Assembly: GCA_017163975.1 (NCBI GenBank)
Contig: JAFFSR010000019.1
Coordinates: 610,001 to 674,000, forward strand
DNA length: 64,000 nt
Direction of reading: 5' to 3'
Source of the DNA: Anastatus disparis
Lineage: Eukaryota; Arthropoda; Insecta; Hymenoptera; Eupelmidae
Part shown: one piece after another, positions 33,556 to 47,639 of the stretch
How the letters are laid out: every line of letters starts with the position of its first letter
Numbering within the stretch: the first letter of the stretch is position 1
Made by a program: the position numbers and the translations under genes
Notes under the pieces: generated by a model
What the model was told of the DNA's origin: nothing
The model's input: only the letters and a program-made list of their open reading frames with translations
The model's database searches: none

Positions 33556-34295
33556 AAGGGTACGAACAGTGATGAGTAGGCCCATCACTTAGTAGTTGCC
33601 GGAACCAATAGCTTGATCAAGATAAGGCCGCGACAAAACCAAGGGGAGTGAACGAATTGGGATCTCCCCTCGTTCTAAAAAAAAATTTTTCAGGTGGACC
33701 AGGAGTGTAAAAAGTAAATATCGCGGTGAAAACTGTTTATTTTTTTAAACAAATAATAAAAATAAAACTATTTGCCATCCGCCCGTTAACCTGCGCTAAA
33801 TTACGCGATCTGACCCACATAAAAAAAATAAAAAAAAAATAATAATAAAACCAAAAAAGTAACTAGCAACGAAATTCTATCAAACGAAATTTTTATCTGA
33901 CCCAACTGCGTTCGCGAGGAAATCATCATAGTTGATTCCAAAAATCCCTTAATTATGAAATACTTAATTTTCTCTAAAGTAGAAAATTGAGGCAGTAATC
34001 AAGAGAGTGTTTCCGCAAGGGAACAAGAAATTTTTTCCAAAAAAGAAAAAAAATTGTATCAAGGGAAAAATGATTTAAGTATATTTTCTTTAAGATCATA
34101 AAGCCGTGAAGAAAATGTGAACTCAAACGATTTCAGAAAAAAGAAATTTAATTATTTAATTATCTAATTTTTCCGTGCAGGGGAAATTAAGTAGAAATTT
34201 AGAAATGTTAATGTAGAACAAATTTGGTAGTAAACAGGAGAAAAAGATACAATCGAAAGTTTGTGTCAATAAGGAAGTTATATATAGATGCGAAA

Positions 34296-34297
<2 letters not shown>

Positions 34298-34360
<63 letters not shown>
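34298..34360. repeat. (TA)n microsatellite
   Basis: Long uninterrupted TA run in the leader. Confidence 0.95.
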
Positions 34361-34363
<3 letters not shown>

Positions 34364-37300
34364 AACAATAACCTTTACTAATAAATTTTTTTTTGGCGTA
34401 ATAATAAGAAAAAAAATAGTACTTAAGAAAATTCGGTTAAACTGTTTTTGATGCTAGGGTTCAAGGAAAACCCTAAACTTATACTATTAAAGAATCTCTT
34501 TCCTAAAAAAAAAGGGATGTCATATTAGAGCAGTTAAGACAGCTCAATAAAACTATAAACCGGAAAACATACCTACAGCTAGTAAAACTTTCCCTCTGGA
34601 GGGAGAAATTTTTTTTTGAGGAAAGAATAACCAACTGTAATAAAACCTATAACCTTTTAAATAATAATAATAAAATCGCAAAACTGTTTAATTTTAACAA
34701 GAATTTTGATAATAAACTCTCTGCGCCGTTTCAATCAACCTAAAGGAATAAAAATAAAACGTAACTGGTATTTAGAATCTTGCCACAAAAAGTTAAGCAA
34801 TATTATATAAAAATTGATAAGGATTAACCACCTAAAAATTTTCTTTTCCTCTTTCTCAAAAAGCGAAATAATAAATTCTGAGAGTTAAATAAATCGCGCT
34901 AGTAAAGTTGGAATTAATTAAAATCAAGTTCAGAGCTTAAACATGCTCAAATGAAAATCAATAAATTTCTAATTTGAACTTTAACCAAAAAAATAGAAAA
35001 ATTCAACAGAAAAGTAACCTTTAGGTAATTTGATTAAAAACATGGTAATTTAAAATAATAAATAATTTATCATTTAGGATTATCAATTTACTTTTAATAA
35101 AAGCAAAATCGTAATTCATTAGGATTGAGTTTTTCTGATTAAAAATAAAAATTTATTCAAAATTAATAAATTGAAATAAATTCAAATTATAAAACACTCT
35201 TTTTAGTTAACCGTGTGAACATTAACCAAAGTTTTATTTTTATCGTGAATGTCATTGCGTCATGCAATATATGTGCGTTAAACAATAACGTATTTTCACG
35301 TAGCTTCGTATAGCCTAATATACAGTTACATCCGGTCGAGTAAAAAAATAAAGATATCAAGTTCTAGTTTGAAGTTAAAAAAGAAAAATATCTCATCACA
35401 TAAATATTCTGGCTACTCAGAACTGATCTTTGTTGTTCTCATACGAGTCAGCAAGTAGTAAAATGTAACTTAAGAAATTAACTTCGAGATAAATACAACG
35501 CGTTCCGAACACGTACAAACGCAAGCATGTCTTAATGATGACTAAATAGTGCAACTTAAAGAAAAATCTAAAAACTTTATATAAAATAATTTTTGAATAA
35601 ATTTTTCTTTCATTTTATTATTATTAAATTTTTTTTTTTCTAGTAACATATAAAATTTTTACATTGTAATTAAATGCTAAACCAACGCCCATTTTTCTAA
35701 TAATTAAAAACATTGACTTTAAGTGGTAATTAACAACCATAATAATTACAACCTATTACTGTTGTTGCATTTTCATTACCAATAATAATAAATAAATGAA
35801 AAAGTATATAAATGATGTTTTTGTTTTAAATAAATAAAAATTTTTTCCTTAAATTTTAATATTTAAATAAAATTTTTCAGTTAAAACAATAAAACCTTAT
35901 TGTAATTATTTTGAAATCGAACTTTTCCTTTCCTCTCCAGAGAGGAAAATTACAGTCAAACAAACTACATTGTTATAAAACCAGATATTTCAAATATACA
36001 TGAAAAATATGTCATTCCTTGAGTACTTAATAAATGCAATAACATGTATAAATGCCCGTACTTGAACCTTCGCATTACAGAGTACAGATAACGAGAAGCA
36101 GGTATAAAATGCGTAGCTAGCATAAACTTATAAGCTTGAAAGGAAGCATAGGAATCCTGTGTGGAAGCATGTGGTTTTGGGAATGTCCAATTAATACCCG
36201 TTTGAAATATTATTAAAATTCCTCAAAATAATGCAATTTTAAGAAAATGTTTTCAAGTTTCCCAAAATTATTCTATATAAAGACGCACTAGTCTTGGATG
36301 AGGTGGGTCTTTTCGCTTCTGGTGAGCAAAGCTTTGTGAAATTCGTAAATTAGAATTTTTTTTTTAAAGTACAAAATATTAAATCAAACTTAATAAAAGC
36401 TCAATTCCTCTAACCCAACATTACTATAATAACGGCTAAAATAGTTAAAAATTTTTAAAACGCAAACAATTTAACCTCGTTCATTTAAAAAAAATTTTTT
36501 TTAAACAGATGTGTAGTTTAAATAAATATACCTAAAGACAATAACATTCAAATTTCCTACCGTAAAAATACTTTGTAAAATAACTGAAAATTTCATGAAT
36601 ATATATCCAAAACTTAGTATTTATAAATTCTAAAAATTTACAATTTTAATGAAAATTCTAACAGCTTATAAATAATATTAATTACAATGATACTAAAATA
36701 AAAAGTTAAAATTTTTTTTTTTATAAAGGAAATAAAGAGAGAAAAGTGAAAGGCTAATACTCAAACGTCGTAATATACTGTGATTAATTCACTTAATATT
36801 ATTAAAGTTATAAACAAAACATAAATAAAATGCCTTGTATTAAAATTTGTTTTAACGTAATAATTTTCCGATAAATTCGTCTTTCTTTATGAATACTAGC
36901 ATAGTTTAAAACTATCAAAATAATTCTCCTTTTCTAAAAGTATCATAAGACCCTAAATGTAAATCATTCTGTGTCCTCAAAAACTACTCACTAAAACAGA
37001 AATAAAAAAAGGAAGAAAAGAAATAATCCATAGATAAATTAGATATCCAAAAATTTTTCGAAAGTTCAAACGAAACAGCTAAACCGAAAATATCATAATA
37101 GCATCCTAAAAATTCAATACTTTTGAGAAAAAAATTTTAAAACCAAAATAGTAAATAAAAGCTTTCAAAAGAAAAAACAAAGAAACGATGTTCTCATTTT
37201 AACTTTTCAAAAAAATCACTCATAGATATACTTTAAAAAAAAAAAAAAAAGAAAAAAATCCTTGGAAAATATTTTAACATTATGTACAAATCATTATTTT

Positions 37301-40300
37301 TATTAATCCATATTTTAAGCTCTTCAAAACATTAAATAAATTACGATCAAAGTTAATCAAAGAATAAAATTCACAAAGCAATACGTTAACATAGTAGTTA
37401 ATCTAGTTAAATCAATCATTTACGTTTTTAAAAAAAAATTTTTTTTTGATAAATAATGGTCAAAACATAATTAAAAACTCAAAGAAATAAATTCAACTCA
37501 AAAATAACCCAAGTAAAATGTAACAACAATAATTTTAAAAGTCTAATAAAAGTTAAAATTATTTTTAAGTACTAAAATATGTAAAAACTACAATTTTGAT
37601 AAAACTTTTACATAAAAAATAATAAGTATAAATTGTATAAATATTTAACTCGAATAAAAAGACATCGTCAAATAAAACAAAACTCATCAATGTTAAAATT
37701 TAAAAATAATATCTATGAATAAAACCAGGCAAGCGTAAAACGTACTTGCTTTCGAACAGTGAGACTGAAATTCTTTGCGCGCGATAACGCACATTTCAAT
37801 CTCTACGTTGAAGTATACGTTGTATGTGCTAGCGTGCTCTGTTAAAGCAGCTCGAGTTTGAAGCAAGGTGACGTCATGCTGGCTTGTGCTTACAGTATGC
37901 TCTAAGCTTAAAAGCATATCTACTTTATGGTATCTAAATGAGTGCTGTTGGAAACCTTTTACTTCGAAATTAAAATCGTTTTCATCCCAAATAATTTAAT
38001 TTTGATAAAATATTGTTTTCCGCCATAATTTTGTTAATAATTTTTTTTTTCGGATTAGAAAAGCCCCTTCACAATATTTTTAAACTAAATAATGTCACTT
38101 CAAACTTATAAAATAATAGAATATGAAATGATTTGTTGTGCACATAATATATTAATTTAGAATAAAATTCAATTAATTCAATCCTTTTAATAAATTCATA
38201 GTTTTAATTTACACGCTCATTAATTATTAATAAAACTAAAATGAAAACTATGACAAAAATTCAACTTAATTAATTACAATGAATATAAATTTGTTGAGAT
38301 CAAATATAAAGGTTGCAAACATCACTCTATTTTGGATTAAATAATTTGCATGTTATGAGAAAATGATTATTAAATATTATTTAATTTTATCCTTATAAAA
38401 TTCTAGTTTCTTGTACCGCGTCCTCATTAGTCGATGAATAATTTTAACATAAAAATCTTTGCACAAATTGTACAATCGCAGATTATTCCAATAAGAATCA
38501 CATACAATTAATTTTTAATAAATAACTTTTAAGAAAACAATACATAACACCACAAACAAAAGTTTGAAATAAAATTATTTACTAAATTACATTTCAAGAA
38601 GATAAAACCCCTTTAACAAAAAAATAAATAAGGGAGTAATAATATACCCCTATAATTAATGAATGTTTTGTTTAGAAGTTTAAGAAAACCTGAAACGTCC
38701 CAAAATTAAGAGAATTTTTCTTTTCTTTACTTAATTAAATTAATAAATCTAAATAAACAAAAACATTATTGACAATATTAAACGTAAAATATACAAATTG
38801 TACATTTCAACAGTAAATAAGTTGTTTTATTATAACATTCGCATAAAATAGAAAACTTATCATAAAAGAGAAGGCTGAAAACAAAAGATCTTGAATTATA
38901 AACTTAAAAGAAATATAATGCGTTCACACGGCGGGATTTTGGTCGCTGGAGTGAGGGGATTCATTTTCACCGAGAATGAAATATAAAACCACGAATTCCG
39001 TGCTAAATTGCAGCAGAGTACAATTGGATATTCTCTTATCTAACTAAACTTAATGCTTTTACACAGTTAATTCTAAAAAACCTGCGAGATGCGAAATAAT
39101 CAACCAAACTAAAATATACCAGACACTCGTAAATTAGTGTCTATGCGATCCGTAGTTAGGCTTACCACATGAGAATTTTAGAGATAATGTAAGTAACTTG
39201 TTGCAAGCATGACGAGAAAAGTCTTGTCTTGAGGTTTCTATAACATTTCTGCTTGAATTTTGATCAACGAGTTTTCTGTTGACGCTTCCTTTCCATCTAA
39301 GGTGCTAACCTTGTCCTCGGAGGGAGACGTTAGCAGTGAATAATTAAAATATTTAATGATTAATTTAATCGAATTGACTTCCTCGCCATGCACTAACAAG
39401 GATAATAAACTTTTATAAAATACTAAAGGAATTTGATATGCGTTAAAATAAAATAAAAATAAAATTCCGAAAATAGGGAAAAATCTCTACATGCGAATCA
39501 TACAATGGTTAATCTAACTACTTTAAGAGTAAATTAAAATTAAAATTAGTTTCAAAACTATTAAGTTTAAGATAGGAAAATGCATGCAAATTTGCTCGCA
39601 TTAATTAATAAATTAAATATAAAAATTTAAATTAAATGCAACACTTTTAAATGAATATCGAATTATCTGCATATAAATAAAATGCTCGCCAATTCGCAAG
39701 CATTTATCCAAACTATTTCTAGTAAACAATAGCAATTCGTACGATTGATAAATTAAGTTGGCAAATAAATCTAATATATTGCCAATTTTTAAATTTAAAA
39801 TAAGTTATTTAACAAAATCCAATTGTATCATTAACCTTATGCGTATAAGTGATAACGTGATTGGAACCGAAATAAACTAAAGATCGTTTTAAAAATTCAA
39901 GCTAAAATACTATTCAATTGAACACGCAAATTTGTTGCCATGCGGTATTAAAATTTTCTTTTAAAAAAACCTAAGCATCAACTTGAAATCTTAAGGAAAC
40001 TTTCTAGAAATAAAATCATTTAAGCAATTTAATAGTATACAATCACATTAAATCTTCGCGCTAAGATTGAAATAACTTTTATAACAATTTTTCCGGTCGA
40101 TAAAACCTCTAAAAAATTACCGACATGATCACCGAAATCTGTACTTATCCATTACCATCCGTGCGGAATAACTTAGGGTAACTATCTATAATCAATACCA
40201 TTTATGGTAACTCCAATTTAAACTTAGTATTTACCGCTGAACAATAACTTTTAAAATTCTAAACTAATGTAATTTAATTTAATTTCAACAACGCAATTTG

Positions 40301-41639
40301 CTAATTTAATTATCCGAAAACTTCTTAGGTCATTTTCAATATTTGGTTTCCTTTATTTTAAAATAAATTAATATTTATAATAATAATAACTAATAAACAA
40401 CCAAATCACTATCCATTTTTCGAAATTAATTTTTTTTTTATGAGTTTGTTTCCAAATAAATTATATGATCTACCTGTATACCATTATAATACTCAACTAA
40501 ATTTACAAATCAATATTAAACAGGTAATTTAACAGTAAAACACTTAAACAGAAAAATAAAAGAAATGTTTAAAAATTACAAGCTATAATTGCTCGAATAT
40601 TTTAATTTAATAATGTAAATCATTCTGTTACGTAAATACTAATAATTAGAGCACATTCACAGTTAACTCTTTATTTTAAATAATTTTGAAACTAAAAATT
40701 GAAACAACCTCGATATGTTTTACATCAATTACAATTTGTATTTATAGTTAATCGTAATCGGTATAATAAATTAAAGTATTATTAAACCCCTTGTATTTAA
40801 TTAAAATTCATATGTTACAATATATATATAAAAATATAATAATTCTCAGGTTATACCGTAAAAACTCAACATCTTCTGTTACCACCGTTAATTTCGAAAT
40901 TTAATGCTTACTAATAATACAAAAGAATGCTGCATGCCGGAATATGATAGAAATTTAACGCGATTTGTCTTTTAAAATTTAACTGCCGTTCTCACATTGT
41001 CACCTAAAACAAGTAAGGCAATAAAAGTACTTCTCGCTGGGATTATATTTAATATTTCATATAGTACACAGAAATAAATAAATTATATCATCTCGTATAT
41101 TTTAATAAAAACCGCGTAAACGAATTGCTATTGTGCTAAATAACACATTTATAGGTATATATTTAAATAAATACTTTAATGGAATTTCGTGAGTTTCAGA
41201 TGAACATATTCAACCTATCTAAATCAGAGGGAATATTTACGCTTATCCAAATAAATAAATGGCAGGTATGCATATTTTAATTAATATGCATCCCATTTAG
41301 TCTTAACCATTTGTAGCATGAAGTATTTAAGATAGGTCTAATATTATAATAGAACCGTAGTAGCTTAATCCTTAATATTAAGTTTAACAAATTCAAATAA
41401 AATTTGGGCGGAGTCACTAAATAAATTTCTAAATCTAACCGCGTTGAAATATAGTAATATTTTTCAATTCCGGAATAGTTAATAGCGTATCTGCTGGCGA
41501 ATATCTAACGAAAATTTAAACAAACGTCTGATCGGATCTTTCTAACTTACATAATTAGTTTTGTAATTCAATTTAATAAAAAAAAAAAAACACAAATTAA
41601 TATAAAAGCTGCTTTATTGTATATAATAGGACTCTTGCA

Positions 41640-42700
41640 CTAAAGGCGCAAGAGAAAGAAAAGATTAGTTGAGAGTAGGATTTCTTGTACTAAGGTTCAA
41701 GAAAAACAATAGGAAAGAAAATGGTACCTAGACAACTGCAGTTAGTAAGTTAGGTTAGGAAATATTCGACTTTTATGGTAGTGGGCAGATGGTCCACGCA
41801 CGATGGCTTATAGGACATGACTGATCACCATGTTCTATCATAGAAAAAGCAACCATGATTAGTCGAATCAGATGTGCGACTCGAGTATAATGCGAAAAAC
41901 TACGAAATGAAAAAGAATACAAATTGAATTAAAAAAAAAAAAAAAAATGAGATACAAAATTGAATACAAAGGAATTGAAAATAAATGCCATCCCGATGCT
42001 TTTTGTTAAGGTCGTGAGATGATGATTATTACCGGATGCTTTTTGTTAAGGTCCGATGACTAAATGAAAATTACAAAAAGAAGAAATATGAAGAAAATCG
42101 CGTAGCTCAATCTCGTATACTATTTGTGATTACACACTGTAGTATAATTAAGCCGTCGGGTACGCGCTGGGGAGTAGAAATGCAATAAGCATACCCTGGC
42201 GGGTTGATATTCGAGCGCTATTTGTGATTACCCACTGTAGCATAATTAAGACGTCGAATGCATCGCAAGGGAGTAGAGATGCCCACAGCATACGCTTGCG
42301 AATGTTATTCGAGCACTATTAGGAAGTAGAGATGCCCACAGCATACGCTAATAGTATAAGTAAGGCAATATAAATACAAATACAAAAAGAAAAAAAGGAA
42401 ACAAACAAGGAAATTACCAAGAATAAATAAAGAAGAAACAAAAAAAAAACAAAAATTTACATAATAATCTTGTACTAAAGGTTCAAGATGAAATAAAGAA
42501 ATAATTATCTAAAACGTGTACGGTATCAAAGGAACTACAAAAAAAAAAAAAAATTAAAATTAAATTAGTAGTTAGATTACAATAATATAGGATTCTTGTA
42601 CTTAGGTTCAAGAAAAATAATTAATTACATGGAAGTTAGGGTTTTGTACTATAGGTTCAAGAAAAAAAAAGCAAATAGATTAGCTATATACATCCAAAGC
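41640..42700 (+). repeat. Structured repeat block in the leader
   Basis: Three motif sets recur. TCTTGTACTAAGGTTCAAGA-type hairpins lie near 41690, 42470, 42597 and 42645. A ~105-bp unit with ATTTGTGATTACMCACTGTAG and GGGAGTAGARATGC lies near 42118, 42222 and partly 42305. GATGCTTTTTGTTAAGGTC occurs near 41995 and 42035. The short hairpins share TCTTG/CAAGA stems and a GGTTCAAG loop. Confidence 0.8.
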
Positions 42701-43015
42701 TAAAAATTCAAAATATAATAAAGCAGCGCGTGAATTCAAATGTAAAAGATTAGATTCATTTTTTTAAAGAAATTAATGTAAGTTCTTTTCTCATATTACG
42801 TAGATTAAAAAGTATCATTTTAATATAACATCATGTTTTATTCTTTTTATCATAAATGTGACTCCGTCGCAAAATACAACGGCAAAAATTCTTTTTGCAA
42901 ACTCAAAATCTCTAATTTCTAAAAAGCGTTATGAAAAGCGATGCGTTCCCAGGAATAACAACGTTTATAGGTGGGAAAAAAAAGATAGTAAATAAGATAT
43001 AAAGATGGCACACCT

Positions 43016-43018
<3 letters not shown>

Positions 43019-43046
<28 letters not shown>
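43019..43046 (+). repeat. Poly(A) tract
   Basis: About 28 A in a row, 27 bp before the TATA box. It could be an old retroposition tail or slippage. Confidence 0.9.
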
Positions 43047-43049
<3 letters not shown>

Positions 43050-43072
43050 TACCTCTTCTACTAGTTCATAAG

Positions 43073-43110
43073 TATATAAGCTACCTGGACAAGACAACGC
43101 GCATCAGTCT
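43073..43110 (+). promoter_or_regulatory. Internal core promoter: TATATAAG plus ATCAGTC initiator
   Basis: TATATAAG at 43073-43080 and GCATCAGTCT with the initiator A at 43106, a spacing of 33 bp from the first T, the classic arthropod TATA/Inr geometry. It faces gag. Downstream, CCTAG|GTAAAA (43278/43279) is a good splice donor and TTTCTTTTTAG|G (45856) a good acceptor 148 bp before the gag ATG, so a spliced gag mRNA from here is plausible. Confidence 0.55.
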
Positions 43111-46003
43111 TGTTTCAGCAGCATTGCAGTAGTTTCTCACCAAGCTTAATAATTATTATAAAAGTGACAATAGTTAGTTAGGGAATAAGACTACAGCTTT
43201 CAAATTAGTAGTTATATAGAGTGTTAATGTGACATTGTCTGGTGAATTCAAGTTTAATTAAAGCTAGGATAAACCTAGGTAAAATCATTTTTTATTTTTA
43301 TACTCTGGATATGCTACCATCGTATGTCCTACAATAATAATTTTATTAATATTTAATCTATTTATTAATATAATACTACTCTTTTATATTTTAACTTAAC
43401 TATTAATGCTCATATTAAATTTTTTTTTATTTTATTCAATTAAATTTCAACAATTGCGTGGTTAACACATTAATTCCCGATGATGATACGCGTTCATCCA
43501 AGCGGCGCAAAACTAACCCGAAAACAAGTGAGTCGGTTTTAACCTTACTATATAAAAAACATTGCAACAAATTGAATTCCATAGTATCATTAAATATGAC
43601 TTATTATTTAATGAAATAATATTAACAATAATTTTTGAAATTAATCAATAAAATAAAACTATTGATCAGTTGTATTTTTGATCTAAGTCATAGAAACTAG
43701 AAACCTAATCTAATTTGACGTATTAGTCAAAAATTTCTATCTGAAAGATAAGTTTTTGTCCTATTGTAAGTTATGCCGATGTATCGCAACCACTCTTGTT
43801 CTTCTAATCTACACCTACATTATAATCCTACTCTTGAACACTTTCATTTCAAAATATTTAAACCTTAAAATGTAAAATGACCATTTCGTATGTGTCTATA
43901 CAATTTGGTAACCACTATTTATTATCAATTATGTCAATGAATAACACTCCCTGTGTATTTACACTTTGGGAATATAAAAAAAAAATTGACATTTAATCCG
44001 TCTAATAAATTGCAGTAAAATATTTAAATAATCTTTATTAAAATACTTAATTTCCCTAAACTACATTTATCACTATAAAAATAAATATAAGAAGGGAAAT
44101 TAACTTCAAAATTTAAACAAATTGACTACAATACCTATTTCCCGAAATTTTCCATTCTTAAATTCCTATCCGAAACATGTATCTTATCCTTAATTTTCGC
44201 AAACCTTTCTAAAAAGCCTATTAATAATGCAAGATATAAAATTATTTATCAGCCTGATATAGAATTAAAAGCAATAACCTGGTATTTATTTTCTTTGTTA
44301 TTAAATCTTCGAAAATTTAAATCACTTATTTACTTATACTCTTAGGTTATGATTTAAACATAACCTTTCAAGAAATTCTTCAAAATATTACAAAATTATT
44401 TAATTTTGATAATGATACTACCATCCTAAATAACTATCAATGTTCTAAAAATACTATCTTAACCGACTTTACTATACTTATATCTACTCTTTGAATTTTT
44501 TCAAGGGTCAAATTTAGTTGTATTTTGTAATCTCGCCTTCGACTCGCCAATACTTTACTTCCTTTTGTGTGTAATATACTTTATTTTTTATTCTTTTTTC
44601 TATAATTCAACCAAGAAAAAAATATATAAAAGAAATTCCGTATCCATCTTAAAATTATATTAATTTTAAATCACAAGAATTAACAATTATTCTCAAATGT
44701 CACGAATTGTTAACACTCAAATTTTCTTTAATGGAGTGCTACACTCTGAGTTTCTCGCGTTAGCAATTTCATATTATCGGCTCTGTCCAACACTCTTACA
44801 CTATGGCAAACTTCTCGGCTTGTCATTAGGCAAGCGCAAGAACTTATTTCATTCCTGTTATTGAAAGCTATCTAATTCTAACACATTTTCCTTTTTTTGC
44901 CAATAAGTAATTTTAATAATCTCAACTGTTGGAGAAGATCGTGTCTGTTACCATCACGGTAGATTCCGTTTATAATACGCTGTAGTTGCTGTAATTGTTA
45001 CAATGATAGATTTGCTTATAACTTCTCAAAAAGCTCTCCTTCTTCTTCAAAGTAAATCGTGTTTATCCATTCTGTGTGACCATATTCTTTCTTTATAGCT
45101 AAAATTATACGTAATGTACAAGCCACCGTGTTTTTACTATAACAAATGGTTCTCTATATAACCATTAATAACTCTTTAAATTCCGCTTCTTCACGGTTAA
45201 AAATATTTGTATACTCGGTTAACTTTTTCGTCTGTTACTTAATATCAGTTAAATTAACAGACACCGGTGCGTCAATGTAAAATGTATATTACATTTTTCT
45301 GTAACCAGTTTGTAATGGCACTACCTGTAATATTTCAAATTATCCTAACCATTTTCCATTCCTTCCTTGACCGTGATATCATCGGGTTACAATACTATTG
45401 CGTTTGGAAATTGTTGCTAGGCAATAATCTCTCATTAAAACTACTGCAGCTACCGATACGCATCTTTTGATTAAAGGACATTATTTCTAATTTTTAGATC
45501 CTCAATCGGTCTAAGTTCGGATGTTCAAGTCCGAACAATAGTAGTGGAATTTCGGAATTCTTTTGTTGTTAAAAGCTTATTGAACGCGAATGGTGAGGTG
45601 TATTGACTTATTCGGAAGTAGGGTTGATAAACGCGCCCGTACTATGTACATGGCTCTGAACGAACTGAGGGAATACTTAAAAATTAAAATTAAATTTAAA
45701 TTTATTTTTTTTCTTTTTTTTATGTTGTTAACCTAAATTTATGTAAAATTGAACTTTATTACGCTACCCCGGCACGCGTGAATGTGAGTGAAAAATTTGG
45801 TAATTAATTAAAAACAATAAACTTGAATTCACTAACCGTGTAAATTTTCTTTTTAGGTGCGAAATTCTACGAACCGAATCTATAGTTAGAGGATTTAATT
45901 CAGGATTAATATTGCCGTAGGTAATCGCTAAAATTAGTCTATTATTATTATTTGGGGGTATTTAGCAAGACAAGGTAACGAATAACGCGGACCGGAAGTA
46001 GAA

Positions 46004-46810
46004 ATGACAAACGACACGATTAATGCTCAAAACCGAGATGGACAAGCCGATCCATCCATGCTGATGATGACGGCTATGGCGAATAGCTTCGCCTTACATA
46101 ATGCCCTGCAGGGCCTGCGCAGCTTTGACGGGCATAATATGCCTTTAAAAGACTTTATACAGGATGTTCGAAATGGAAAAGAATATGTGCCTGCAGGAAG
46201 TGAAGGACAGTATGTCAAGGCCGTGCTAACGAAGTTGCTCGGGAATGCTAGAGACTGCGCCTATGGACATGCCTTTGGGAACATTGACAGCCTAGTGAAT
46301 CATTTGAAGACTAGATTCGCACCAGACAAAACGTATACTTACTATACTACCAAGATAAATGACATAAGGATTAAACAAGGAGAGACTGTTGGAGATTTCT
46401 ACGATCGACTAAACATTCTGCTCAGCGGGGCTAAGAATGCTTTAAAAGATGACATACCAGGAGCAGCAGACGCCAACCGGAATGACATGATAAAACCTCT
46501 AGAGTACGCAGCCAAAGACATCTTCATTAGAGGATTACCCGCGGACATCTCTGTATAAGTGGACGGGAGAAACCCCACCACTTTGGCCGATGCATATAAA
46601 GACGCAGTGCGAATTGAGACTCGCATGGAAGCAAAGATTTTACCAGACACCAGATACAAGTTCCACGGACAAGTCCCCAAAAATTGGGAACAGACGGAAT
46701 TCTCTGCGGTAAACCAATGGAGGCCAAGGACAAACCCTAACCAGTGGGGTAATGGGAAAACTGGCCTAACAAAATTAAACTTCCATTACAGACTCATATG
46801 TCCAACATAA
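46004..46810 (+). pseudogene. Gag of the LTR element, with one in-frame stop
   Basis: Frame from ATG 46004 to TAA 46556-46558 (184 codons) continues in the same frame to 46810. It resembles retrotransposon Gag capsids of the gypsy group: an LRSFDG-type N-terminal motif, then HLKTRFAPDKT, then a QGETVGDFYDRLN segment in the major-homology position. After the stop the frame continues with NPTTLADAYKDAVRIETRM, typical of the capsid C-terminus. No zinc knuckle follows; the frame ends about 13 bp inside the env start. Gag would form the particle and package RNA. The nonsense codon makes a full product impossible without read-through. Confidence 0.8.
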
Positions 46811-47499
46811 CGGGGCGAATCATATCAACCTTGCTTGGGTTAATGACATTATATGGATTGAACATAAATGGATTACCAACCCATAAGCTGACTCACTTGA
46901 CAACTAATCCTGGCATTTACTATGAAAAAATCGGCATTTTACGACTCAAAAGGGCAGAATGAAAAATTCTGATACACATGAATGCGGACATGATCGACTT
47001 AAAATTAGACATCACTAAAGTTGTGAACCAATCGATCCATGACTGCCATGAGCAACTCGCTAAAGTGAACTGTCAACCTAAAATGACTGACCAGTGTTCA
47101 ACGGCGATGGACAGCTACCGAGACTGCTTAAAGGATTTTGTAAGCAATGATTGTGAAGACGCGTTAAATGTACAGGTACTGTTGAGAAAACAAGAACGAA
47201 CTTCTGAGCTTCAAACGCAAGCTAAGGACCTGCTGATGAGACTGCATTTCAGGGATGAATCAAGCACAAGCCAGGAGGCAATAAAAAGATCTATGACGCC
47301 GTTAGGTATTATTGGAAGCATTGGTAATACTCTCTTTGGACTAGCTACCGAGGACGAAATAGAGGAAGTTCATCGAAACATTAATAAGCTACTAGACGAC
47401 AATAAGGAAATTATTAGACTGGCTAACCAGAAGACCCATCTAATAACAGCAAATTTCAAGAAACTCAGGAAAATAACTAACAACTGTGACCTCGGGTAG
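46798..47499 (+). pseudogene. Truncated env-like (insect F-type) gene
   Basis: The ATG at 46798 overlaps the gag end. The first ~20 residues are hydrophobic (signal peptide-like). The frame is interrupted by TGA at 46960-46962 and continues as an open segment 46978-47499 with spaced Cys residues, a region with a basic residue followed by a Gly/Ile-rich stretch in the place of a fusion peptide, and a heptad-like helix. This order resembles errantivirus env, related to baculovirus F proteins. At about 230 codons it is roughly half the usual length and lacks a membrane anchor, so it cannot act as an entry protein. Described only; not reconstructed. Confidence 0.65.
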
Positions 47500-47639
47500 A
47501 AAAGACAACACCGACCACAAGACTGAAAACAACCCTATGACGACTGAAGTTACTAACGAACGAGGGCTTGCACAGACCGCTTTACTCGACAGTTAATATG
47601 TAAGTTGACGTCTCTCTTTCTAGACGACCATCTCTCAAG

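Larger units (their letters stand above)
32826..46003 (+). other. ~13-kb non-coding leader of the LTR element
   Basis: Very AT-rich; no frame exceeds about 100 codons and none resembles a retroviral protein. It contains the tRNA-like segment (33363-33555), a TA run (34298-34360), a structured repeat block (41640-42700), an A tract, a TATA/initiator pair, and two small hairpins near gag (GTTCGGA/TCCGAAC at 45515-45536; TCTGTTA/TAACAGA about 45230-45262). 34361-41639 holds nothing I can name. No nested LTR pair or terminal inverted repeat was seen that would explain its length. Confidence 0.6.
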
